Positions 1-5,911 of a stretch of DNA of 5,911 nt are shown piece after piece (position 1 is the stretch's first letter; every line of letters starts with the position of its first letter). The DNA lies in NCBI GenBank assembly GCA_030590605.1, contig JAUUYB010000073.1, positions 1 to 5,911 of the forward strand, read 5' to 3'. Below the pieces are notes generated by a model. It saw only the letters and a list, made by a program, of their open reading frames with translations. It searched no databases and was not told the DNA's origin. This DNA is from Candidatus Woesearchaeota archaeon. Its GTDB lineage: Archaea > Nanobdellota > Nanobdellia > Woesearchaeales > JAUUYB01. Both the position numbers and the translations under genes were made by a program.

Positions 1-2389
1 GCACTCGACTACTTGGAGGTTTTAAGAAAATTTTGTCAATACCTACCACGTTACTGAATGACTGGCTCTTGCTTTTTATGTATACACTTGATGTAAGATC
101 CTTGATTCTCCATACGTTTGTTGCCAGGACTATTACATCCGCACCATCTACTAACAGATCAAGTTCGGATATGGGTATAACCACATGCAGCCATTTTTCC
201 AATTCAGGTTCATTGACAACATAGTCTATGATCCTGAACTTATGTCTGAAATTAAAACTGGATATTGCCGTAGATTCTTCAGGTATGTCTAAATTACGCT
301 CGCCAAACCAGATATCAACTTCAAAATTGGTCGTAAACCAGATATAAAACTCTAATGACTGATAGTCCTGCCAATTTTTGATGTTCAGGTCATTAGAGTT
401 TTGCCACAAGGGTAACCGGTATGTTGCATCTGGTGCCTGATAATCTAAGGTATTTGAAAGATCCTTGCTGATTGATGTCGGAGGGACATTTATTCCGTAT
501 CTCAAGACAAAATTGGTGCCTTCCCTGGCAGCATATTGACTTTCAGTCATATCTTCTGGACCTTCTGATCTGAAAAATGTGAACTCCCTTAATGTATGGA
601 TAGCAGACCCAACTCTCCGTCCATCTCCCGGATTCAGACACCATCCGGTGTCCCAACCACAGCACTCTGCAAATTCTCCTGCTTCATCGACATTATGGCA
701 CAGGAATCTGGAGTATGAGAATAAAGCTTCAGGATTTGTTTTGAAACTTTCCTGAGTGAACTGATGAGTGTTCGGCTCAGATATACATTTAGTGTTTGGA
801 TCGCAATCTAAATCGCAATCACCAACATCCGAACCGCACGAACCTGGAGCCTGACAGACATCAATTGCACCAGGATGCTTGAGACGTGCCCAGTCAGATG
901 TTTCATCACAATCAAATTTCTCTTGTGGATTCTCACATTGTGTATCCGAATCAAACCATTCGCTTGCTTGATCTTTGCTCCAGGGCGCATCATAACCATC
1001 CCCGTCCCTATCGCAAGCACTGACTTTTCCGGGACCGGTTATTGTACCTATATCATCTATAAATGTGTTGATATCTACAGAATCTGAAAACCTGCCTGCA
1101 GCATCCTCACCTGACAGACCTAAAATCACACCATCCGAATCATAATTTCCATCATCAGTAACTTTAGTATTCCACGCAACACTCTCTTCAGGTATGCTCA
1201 ACATCTCGTACTCTTGAAGAAGAACCCCCTCATTTCCATCTACACGCTCATATTTCCCTGTAAGATCGGGAGTCGTATCAGTATTGCAGGCAAACCATTT
1301 GTTGCTGTTAGAGACTACTGCGTATGGCGCGGATACGTAGGAATTCATTACGTGTTTTATCTTAAATGCTTCAGATCCTCTGGAATCAATCCATCTGAAA
1401 TCTCCTGTTTCACTATTGGTAAAATTTGTGTCATTTACGCATATATACCTATTCATACTGTAAGGCGGACGAGTAGATGTATAAGCCGGATCGAAAGCTA
1501 TCATTCCCGGATCAAAATCAAGATCGTTTCCACAGCATTGACCTGCTTCGGAATTCCAATCAATCAGATCTTCAGACAGGAAACTGCTGTCAGAAGTCAT
1601 AAACCAATCCCTGCCATATGGGCGGGGAACGTCGAGAAGAAATCCTTCCGAATCATACATTCGACACCCTCCATAACCAGGAATTTCGACAGGTGTAGGA
1701 TTAACAAAGGGGTCTCTATTTCCCCCTACTCCAATAACTCCTTCACAGAGCGATTGCGATGCATCAGAAATGCCTGCACAGCTTTTTAGATTGAGTATGT
1801 TTATATCGATACAGCTTGCGCCCTTGGCAGGCAGTGGCTCGCTGCATGCAGACATATCATCAAGATATTGACAAGTTATGCACGGCTCCTGAAAAGAGTC
1901 AAAACCAACATTGGCAAGATCAAAATGTGAATTGACTGTTTTTTCTCCAGCAGTGTAAAACGAAGGGTACAGGACAAATCTTGCGTGTTGAATTTCATGG
2001 CTTCCCTCATCCACATTAAAACGATCATAGATATCCGGCACATCAAGACGAAATCCTGGTGTATCTGACACCACATTCCATGAAAGACGATCATGCACTG
2101 AGATTATCGTACCATCTACAGGTATAAAAAGAGGTGTGGAACCGGAAGCTGGAATGTAAAAAGTTCCAAGGGTATTCCCTGTACCATACCCATATCCGCG
2201 CTCATCATATACTATCCAATACCCTGCTGCTGTGCCACTCGGAACAGGTGCAAGACCTACGCTAAAATCAGATTCTGTAGTGGCTACCGATTCAGCACCC
2301 GTTAATGCATATGAACTGGTTACTGATGTAATGATAAATATAGCGCTGAGAAAAATAATCATGAATTTACTGCAGACCCCTTTTTTCAT
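1..2389 (-). CDS. Large secreted Cys-rich surface protein with MopE-like metal-binding segment (partial, C-terminus off left edge)
   Basis: I read this frame codon by codon: 796 codons from the ATG at 2389 to the left edge with no stop. The N-terminus (MKKGVCSKF, then a hydrophobic stretch MIIFLSAIFIITSV ending SSYA near residue 28) looks like a Sec signal peptide, so the protein is probably exported. Residues 29-150 are beta-rich. A Cys cluster follows, including C170-I-T-C173, C182 and C193. Two similar motifs occur: EAGQCCGND at 281-289 and EAGEFAECCGWD at 570-580. Two adjacent N-glycosylation sequons (NDT, NFT) lie near residues 330-340. Residues 459-535 resemble the MopE calcium/metal-binding motif. 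Residues about 675-792 resemble a jelly-roll carbohydrate-binding module: alternating hydrophobic strands, VVIPISELDL, and a final VGIDKIFLKP. I see no enzyme motif. The start is supported by a GGTG ribosome binding site 5 bases upstream. An adhesin, surface-layer-associated or glycan-binding role is inference; the gene family is not recognised. Confidence 0.88.
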   Translation of the reverse strand, partial: MKKGVCSKFMIIFLSAIFIITSVTSSYALTGAESVATTESDFSVGLAPVPSGTAAGYWIVYDERGYGYGTGNTLGTFYIPASGSTPLFIPVDGTIISVHDRLSWNVVSDTPGFRLDVPDIYDRFNVDEGSHEIQHARFVLYPSFYTAGEKTVNSHFDLANVGFDSFQEPCITCQYLDDMSACSEPLPAKGASCIDINILNLKSCAGISDASQSLCEGVIGVGGNRDPFVNPTPVEIPGYGGCRMYDSEGFLLDVPRPYGRDWFMTSDSSFLSEDLIDWNSEAGQCCGNDLDFDPGMIAFDPAYTSTRPPYSMNRYICVNDTNFTNSETGDFRWIDSRGSEAFKIKHVMNSYVSAPYAVVSNSNKWFACNTDTTPDLTGKYERVDGNEGVLLQEYEMLSIPEESVAWNTKVTDDGNYDSDGVILGLSGEDAAGRFSDSVDINTFIDDIGTITGPGKVSACDRDGDGYDAPWSKDQASEWFDSDTQCENPQEKFDCDETSDWARLKHPGAIDVCQAPGSCGSDVGDCDLDCDPNTKCISEPNTHQFTQESFKTNPEALFSYSRFLCHNVDEAGEFAECCGWDTGWCLNPGDGRRVGSAIHTLREFTFFRSEGPEDMTESQYAAREGTNFVLRYGINVPPTSISKDLSNTLDYQAPDATYRLPLWQNSNDLNIKNWQDYQSLEFYIWFTTNFEVDIWFGERNLDIPEESTAISSFNFRHKFRIIDYVVNEPELEKWLHVVIPISELDLLVDGADVIVLATNVWRIKDLTSSVYIKSKSQSFSNVVGIDKIFLKPPSSRV
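785..1015 (-). other. MopE-like Asp/Cys-rich metal-binding segment within the left secreted protein
   Basis: Residues 459-535 read C-D-R-D-G-D-G-Y-D, then F-D-C-D-E at 492-496, then H-P-G-A-I-D-V-C at 505-512, and finally D-C-D-L-D-C-D-P at 524-531. This order (DxDGDGY, DCD, PGAxExC, DCD) is the layout of the putative metal-binding motif first named in MopE and found in many extracellular proteins. The acidic DxDGDG loop is also the core of EF-hand and thrombospondin type 3 calcium sites. It differs from the usual motif in having a longer gap (about 26 residues) between DGDGY and DCD, and in having CQAPGSCG where CDGxDNDCDG is usual. Calcium or copper binding is inferred from the family. Confidence 0.72.
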
Positions 2390-2394
2390 GCATA

Positions 2395-2398
2395 CACC
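2395..2398 (-). promoter_or_regulatory. Ribosome binding site of the left secreted protein gene
   Basis: On the minus strand GGTG sits 5 bases before the ATG at 2389. It matches part of the GGAGGTGAT complement of the archaeal/bacterial 16S 3' end. It supports the ATG at 2389 over the out-of-frame ATG 4 bases upstream (2393) and over the internal Met10, which would lose the basic N-terminus of the signal peptide. Confidence 0.6.
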
Positions 2399-2425
2399 AC
2401 TGGTTTGTACCTATCCGAAAACAGC

Positions 2426-2433
2426 ATTTAAAT
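2426..2433 (-). promoter_or_regulatory. Candidate TATA box for the left secreted protein gene
   Basis: ATTTAAAT lies about 40 bases upstream of the minus-strand ATG. If it works as an archaeal TATA box, transcription would begin roughly 25-28 bases further on, near 2403, giving a leader of about 14 bases that contains the GGTG site. The motif is palindromic and AT-rich, so direction comes only from its position. Confidence 0.4.
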
Positions 2434-2474
2434 GTGTTTAGACAGGTATAATAGGTGAATCAAAGCGTGATTAG

Positions 2475-2482
2475 TTTATAAA
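2475..2482 (+). promoter_or_regulatory. Candidate TATA box for the hxsD-hxsB-peptidase operon
   Basis: TTTATAAA is a strong match to the archaeal TATA consensus. It lies 65 bases before the hxsD-like ATG, so the start of transcription would be near 2505 with a leader of about 40 bases. The box is a perfect palindrome and could also serve the opposite strand, with a leader of about 60 bases. A weaker box, TTATTAA at 2507-2513, would give a leader of only 10-15 bases. Confidence 0.45.
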
Positions 2483-2546
2483 TGTTTCGTGCTGAAAAGT
2501 AAAGATTATTAACTCAAAAAAACATCTTCTTCCAAAGGGAAATACA

Positions 2547-2873
2547 ATGAAAACACACATATCAGAGAATCTTATAATAGAAAAAGAAAAAGCGGTCTTT
2601 TCAGTCAATCCTAAGATATACTCCTTGGATATTGTGCATAGTGCTGCGTACATAATGATGGACAGGGCATTCATAATCCTTGATGGAGATCCTGAAAAAG
2701 AGATTAGGATTGACATAAGAAAAAAACACCCTGAACAGGACCTGAATGCGTTGGTCATTCAATTCAATGAAGAGCTGCTTAACTACGCGGCATACAAAAA
2801 CAGGAGCAAGGAAAGTATAGAATTCAGGAACAATATATTACAGGCCATATTTTCTGGGCAAAACAGGAAATGA
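2547..2873 (+). CDS. hxsD: HxsD-like small protein of a His-Xaa-Ser-type radical SAM system
   Basis: This 108-residue soluble protein has no signal peptide, membrane segment or cysteine. It resembles HxsD in length and layout. An N-terminal half (residues 16-48) has the pattern Y-S-L-D-I-V-H-S-A-A-Y followed by a D-R-A-F-I-I-L-D strand. The C-terminal helix carries F-N-E-E-L-L-N-Y at 73-80 and a basic/acidic tail ending N-N-I-L-Q-A-I-F at 95-102, comparable to the family's NELL...R...ET...IR..I...A pattern. HxsD proteins are encoded beside the radical SAM maturases HxsB and HxsC; their biochemical role is unknown and an accessory or substrate-handling role is inferred. The start has a weak AGGGA ribosome binding site at 2536-2540. 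The stop overlaps the next gene as ATGA, so the two are probably translationally coupled. The match is from memory of the family, not a search; the firm next-door HxsB call strengthens it. Confidence 0.72.
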   Translation: MKTHISENLIIEKEKAVFSVNPKIYSLDIVHSAAYIMMDRAFIILDGDPEKEIRIDIRKKHPEQDLNALVIQFNEELLNYAAYKNRSKESIEFRNNILQAIFSGQNRK

Positions 2874-4378
2874 CTCATGCTAAAAAAATGAAAGAACCTG
2901 TCGCTGGACAGATAAGGCAATATGACATGCTCCAAAACCTAAAGGTCATGGCATCGATGATAGGTCGGCCAAAGACGTCCAGACTACAATCTTTAGGCGA
3001 TAGTATTGACTTCCTTGAGTATTATATCTTGCCTCACAAGATAAAAAGACTGCCTGACCGACTGCTATTAGTGACAGACATAGGCTCCTGGAGTTTTCTT
3101 AAGAGAGACACATATACTCAGATGATGACCTACTCTATGGATCGATCCACCAGGAGATATCTTGAAAATGCCAATGTAATACTGACTGAAAAAAACGCAG
3201 GAGATGTTGTAGAGGAATACCTCTCCAGATGTTTATTTCTTGGCCAAGAACCATCATTGCACATCATCGAGCTGACCAACACTTGTGACCATAGATGTGT
3301 ATATTGTCATGCTATGCCTGGAAAAGATGAAATGAGCGATAAAAGGGATATTACTGGAGAAGATATCGACAGGATATTGGACTTCATATTCAGGCTAAAA
3401 AGAAAGAATATCAGCATAGAGATGCAAGGCGGAGAACCGACAATGAATTTTGGGTCTGTGAAAAAAATAATCGATAAAGCAAAGCAAAAAGCTACAGATA
3501 CCGGAAAAGAAGTTGAACTGACAATAGTCACAAACCTTGCCAACGTCACTGATGGACAGATAGGATTCCTTTTAGGATCTGGTTGTGATATTTGCACATC
3601 ACTCGACGGACCTAAAGAGGTGCATGATAAGAACAGGGTGCTTCTCGAAGGGGGTTCCAGCTATGATTCTGTCATTGAGGGTATACAAAAAATAAGGAAA
3701 AAAGGGAAAAGTGCCGGGGCGTTGCTTACGGTGACAAGACACTCTCTTGACCATTGGAAAGAGATAGTTGATGAGTATGTCAGACAAGGCTTGCGGGTCA
3801 TTCAGCTTAAGAAAGTGGATAAGGTAGGTAATGCGGAGATGACGTATGAGAAGATCAATCCTTCTGTTGAAGAGTTCATCGATTTTTGGAAGAGAAGCGT
3901 TGACTATATGATAGAACTGGATAAGAAAGGTGTGCATATACAGGAAAGGATGGTGTCTATAATAATGCAAAAAATTTCTGGAACCCCTTCTCTTTTTTCT
4001 GACCTACAGAGTCCCTGCGGTGCTGTGACCGGACAGCTGGCATATACTGCAGGAGGAAAGATATATTCGTGTGACTTTGGCCGCGGAAGGGAACTGTTTA
4101 AAGTAGGAGATGTTTCAGAAAAATACGCGGATATGATATCAAAAAAAAATGTAAAAGACCTCATAAAAATAACAATCAACGAAGATGCCGCTTGTGATGT
4201 CTGCATATATCAAAGCTATTGTGGACTTTGCCCTGTGCTTAACTACACTGAAACAGGCAATATTTTCGGTAAAGTCACCTTAACTGAAAAATGTCAGATA
4301 ATGCGATCGACATTTGATTATATATTTAAGGCTTTGACAGACCCTTCAAAAAGACAGGTTCTGATGAGGTGGGTTTGA
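2870..4378 (+). CDS. hxsB: HxsB-like radical SAM/SPASM peptide maturase
   Basis: A 502-residue cytoplasmic radical SAM enzyme. The 4Fe-4S/SAM motif is C139-x3-C143-x2-C146 (T-C-D-H-R-C-V-Y-C-H). GGEP, which positions SAM, is at 187-190. Later strands include V-T-N-L-A-N and C-T-S-L-D-G-P. The C-terminus has a seven-Cys SPASM-type layout: C383-x12-G-x4-C401, then C442-x2-C445-x5-C451-x2-C454, then C475, enough to ligate auxiliary Fe-S clusters as in peptide-modifying maturases. The segments SPCGAVTGQLAY, YCGLCPVLNY and TGNIFGK match what I know of His-Xaa-Ser system maturase HxsB. HxsB enzymes are inferred to modify a ribosomally made peptide; the chemistry here is unknown. About 45 residues precede the usual start of the HxsB N-terminal domain (near L-P-H-K-I-K-R-L). 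The ATG at 2870 is chosen for its ATGA overlap with hxsD. Met7 lacks a ribosome binding site. Confidence 0.85.
   Translation: MTHAKKMKEPVAGQIRQYDMLQNLKVMASMIGRPKTSRLQSLGDSIDFLEYYILPHKIKRLPDRLLLVTDIGSWSFLKRDTYTQMMTYSMDRSTRRYLENANVILTEKNAGDVVEEYLSRCLFLGQEPSLHIIELTNTCDHRCVYCHAMPGKDEMSDKRDITGEDIDRILDFIFRLKRKNISIEMQGGEPTMNFGSVKKIIDKAKQKATDTGKEVELTIVTNLANVTDGQIGFLLGSGCDICTSLDGPKEVHDKNRVLLEGGSSYDSVIEGIQKIRKKGKSAGALLTVTRHSLDHWKEIVDEYVRQGLRVIQLKKVDKVGNAEMTYEKINPSVEEFIDFWKRSVDYMIELDKKGVHIQERMVSIIMQKISGTPSLFSDLQSPCGAVTGQLAYTAGGKIYSCDFGRGRELFKVGDVSEKYADMISKKNVKDLIKITINEDAACDVCIYQSYCGLCPVLNYTETGNIFGKVTLTEKCQIMRSTFDYIFKALTDPSKRQVLMRWV
4366..4371 (+). promoter_or_regulatory. Strong ribosome binding site that sets the peptidase start
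   Basis: GAGGTG lies inside the last codons of hxsB, 6 bases before the ATG at 4378. That ATG overlaps the hxsB stop by one base (TGATG). An in-frame GTG at 4369 falls inside the GAGGTG itself and has no site of its own, so it is an unlikely start. The arrangement suggests coupled translation. Confidence 0.75.
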
Positions 4379-5427
4379 TGACCTACATGATATTCCTGCC
4401 CGCAATACTTCTGCTGGGAGTTTTCACCACATATGAAGACATAAAAGAAGGCAGGATAAGGAACATCCATATAATCTTAGCGTTTGCGATGAGCTTCGCA
4501 ATACACTCTGCACTCGTAATATTGGGCTTCATTACCCTTGCTGATGCTTTAAGGGCTCTTATTCATACCGTCCTCGTGCTCGCAATAGGTATCGTGATCT
4601 GGCTTGTTGGATACTGGGGTGCGGGGGATGCGAAACTGATCGCTGCTTTCACAGCCCTTATCCCTCCAGAAGTTTATGGGCGCACACTGTCACAATTTCC
4701 TCCTTTGGATTTCATGATAAATACTATCATTCCTATCTTCGCTTATTTGCTGATCTTGAGTCTCATAAGAACTACAGCCAAACAGAAACTTAAAGTCCTG
4801 AAATCCTCCCTGAACCCGAAAGTATTGGGAATGAGCCTCTTGATAATATTCAGCCTCGCATGGATAATAAGAGAGGCCTTTGTCAGGATGCACATCCAAG
4901 AAAACTATTTTCTCTACATAATATTGATAGCGGGACTCTACAAAGTGATCCTTGCATGGCTTGAAGAACAGGCCATATTCTTCCTGGTGTTCCTTTCTGT
5001 GATGCGACTTTTTCTCAACACACAATACCTGATAAGTAAGAACTTTATAATCTCGTTTTTTATGATTCTCACTGGATACCTCATATTGATGCAGTTCATA
5101 AGTCAACTAGGGACTTATTTCACCAAGAACGTCAACATACACCGATTGGAACCCGGGATGGTATTGACGAAAGCGATAACACGGGACGGAATGAAGATAG
5201 GTTTAGACCTGGTGCCTGAACAAGATATACTGATATCACCCAAAACCAAAGGGATTACACAAGAAGAGATAAAAGAACTCAGAAAACGACACATCATCGG
5301 AAAAATACATTTCAATCAGGTGGAAGTGATGCAGACCGTGCCTTTTGCAGGGTTTATATTCCTGGGATTCATACTGTTTATGATATTCAATGTCGACATA
5401 ATATCTGCACTCTCTATGTTCTTATGA
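4378..5427 (+). CDS. A24-family prepilin/preflagellin-type membrane peptidase (archaeal GxGD aspartic protease)
   Basis: A 349-residue polytopic membrane protein, counted from the ATG at 4378. A24 peptidases cut class III signal peptides of archaellins and type IV pilin-like proteins at the cytoplasmic membrane face. Both catalytic aspartates are visible: D21 after TM1 in T-Y-E-D-I-K-E-G-R-I-R-N, and D84 in W-G-A-G-D-A-K-L after TM3 (GxGD signature). About seven to eight hydrophobic segments follow the usual core. A soluble segment at roughly 246-318 starts H-R-L-E-P-G-M-V-L and resembles the C-terminal domain of archaeal A24 enzymes (Arc_PepC type), and a last membrane helix closes the protein. 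It is longer than minimal FlaK-type enzymes (about 230 residues) because of extra helices and this domain. No bacterial PilD methylase domain or its CxxC motifs are seen. It is the third gene of the operon, translationally coupled to hxsB. Whether its substrate is an archaellin, a pilin or another protein cannot be told; no archaellum or pilus gene is in the window. Confidence 0.9.
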   Translation: MTYMIFLPAILLLGVFTTYEDIKEGRIRNIHIILAFAMSFAIHSALVILGFITLADALRALIHTVLVLAIGIVIWLVGYWGAGDAKLIAAFTALIPPEVYGRTLSQFPPLDFMINTIIPIFAYLLILSLIRTTAKQKLKVLKSSLNPKVLGMSLLIIFSLAWIIREAFVRMHIQENYFLYIILIAGLYKVILAWLEEQAIFFLVFLSVMRLFLNTQYLISKNFIISFFMILTGYLILMQFISQLGTYFTKNVNIHRLEPGMVLTKAITRDGMKIGLDLVPEQDILISPKTKGITQEEIKELRKRHIIGKIHFNQVEVMQTVPFAGFIFLGFILFMIFNVDIISALSMFL

Positions 5428-5428
5428 A

Positions 5429-5911
5429 TCAATAGTTACCGATTGCATACCCTCTTGTACCTAAACCTGAGTCTTGCTTTGTCCTGATTCTATACTCTAT
5501 ACATCCGCCACCATCGTTAGTACACTTGACCTTTCCTTCCTTTTTGCACTCCTTCTGACTTGCACGGATAGAAAAATCATATTCGCACTCGGTCGGGTTT
5601 CTCAATGCGTGTGCGTGGCTCGCGACCACCGATCCAGAACTTGGCTGGAACTCCGCACTTATGGAATTCTTATGGAGCCAACGATCAGTATACGTTCTTC
5701 TCGCCGCCCACCAGCGGGCCTCGTCATTATCATTGTCACCCGCCACATCCGCATCATTAAACTCGCAACCCTTGCCCTCACCAGGACCACAACTAGCACC
5801 GAGACATAAATCCCATTTCATAGACTTCAGTTCACTGCCGAAAAACTCGTTAAAGACCGAAGTAGTTGTAGGGTTGGTTTTTTTGCAGAGCCTGCCCTCC
5901 CAATTCCAGCC
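5429..5911 (-). CDS. C-terminal part of a Cys-rich, probably extracellular protein (N-terminus off right edge)
   Basis: The minus frame is open from the right edge through 160 codons to a TGA at 5429-5431. The fragment has eight cysteines (fragment residues 9, 36, 41, 49, 109, 122, 130, 137). It has an acidic loop with D53, D55, D59, D61 and D63 (N-D-A-D-V-A-G-D-N-D-N-D-E) that could bind a cation, and a Trp/Arg-rich stretch (R-W-W-A-A-R-R). It has no hydrophobic membrane anchor near the C-terminus. Composition resembles the left secreted protein (Cys pairs, Asp-rich loops, many Trp/Tyr/Gly), so export is likely, but the signal peptide lies outside. The Met at 5821 is internal; codons continue open upstream of it. 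The stop lies 1 base from the operon's stop, a convergent arrangement with no spacer. I do not recognise the family and assign no function. Confidence 0.7.
   Translation of the reverse strand, partial: GWNWEGRLCKKTNPTTTSVFNEFFGSELKSMKWDLCLGASCGPGEGKGCEFNDADVAGDNDNDEARWWAARRTYTDRWLHKNSISAEFQPSSGSVVASHAHALRNPTECEYDFSIRASQKECKKEGKVKCTNDGGGCIEYRIRTKQDSGLGTRGYAIGNY

Noticed and set aside
1214..1789. 191-codon open frame on the plus strand opposite the left secreted protein gene
   Set aside because: It is in register with the minus-strand codons, so its openness follows from that gene's rare use of TTA, CTA and TCA in this stretch. Its protein lacks a plausible domain, and the opposite frame is open for all 796 codons with a signal peptide and recognisable motifs.
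2445..2451. TATAAT-like string resembling a bacterial -10 box
   Set aside because: No matching -35 element is seen at the right distance in either direction, and the other features point to an archaeal host.
2530..2541. Possible hairpin TTCC-AAAG-GGAA covering the hxsD ribosome binding site
   Set aside because: The stem has only four pairs with a four-base loop, too weak to claim as a control element without conservation.
4369..4377. GTG at 4369 as start of the peptidase
   Set aside because: It falls inside the GAGGTG ribosome binding site that serves the ATG at 4378, and it has no upstream site of its own.
5474..5809. 111-codon plus-strand open frame at the right end
   Set aside because: The minus frame is open right through to the window edge, carries paired cysteines and an Asp-rich loop, and ends next to the operon stop. 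The plus frame has no ribosome binding site and reads like an antisense shadow.
1..5911. CRISPR array, tRNA/rRNA genes, insertion sequence or long inverted repeats
   Set aside because: Reading both strands I saw no regularly spaced repeats, cloverleaf-like segments, transposase frames or terminal inverted repeats.

Overview
The window looks archaeal, probably from a DPANN-type or related uncultivated lineage. The pointers are heavy use of ATA (Ile) and AGA/AGG (Arg) codons in the plus-strand genes, TATA-box-like promoters, GGTG/GAGGTG ribosome binding sites, an archaeal-style GxGD prepilin peptidase with a C-terminal soluble domain, and large secreted Cys-rich proteins of a kind common in such genomes. 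This is an inference; no marker gene or RNA gene is present to fix the lineage.

Layout, left to right. (1) Bases 1-2389, minus strand: one uninterrupted reading frame of 796 codons running off the left edge. It is the N-terminal part of a large secreted protein with a Sec-type signal peptide, many cysteines, a calcium/metal-binding segment resembling the MopE motif and a carbohydrate-binding-module-like beta-sandwich near the edge. (2) Bases 2390-2546: a divergent intergenic region with a TATA-like box for each direction. (3) Bases 2547-5427, plus strand: a tightly coupled three-gene operon (ATGA overlap, then TGATG overlap). It encodes an HxsD-like small protein, an HxsB-like radical SAM/SPASM peptide maturase, and an A24-family prepilin/preflagellin-type membrane peptidase. 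(4) Bases 5429-5911, minus strand: the last 160 codons of a second Cys-rich protein that enters from the right edge and ends 1 base from the operon's stop codon.

How the parts may work together. HxsB-family enzymes are radical SAM proteins of the His-Xaa-Ser system, inferred to modify peptides and encoded with the small protein HxsD. Here they are translationally coupled to a peptidase that removes class III (pilin-like) signal peptides. The partner maturase HxsC and the His-Xaa-Ser repeat substrate HxsA are not in the window. The operon is flanked on both sides by Cys-rich, apparently extracellular proteins. My main hypothesis is an archaeal peptide-modification plus secretion module in which a radical SAM modification and signal-peptide processing act on a pilin-like or surface protein. 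The substrate is not identified.

No tRNA, rRNA, CRISPR array, insertion sequence or convincing terminator is visible.
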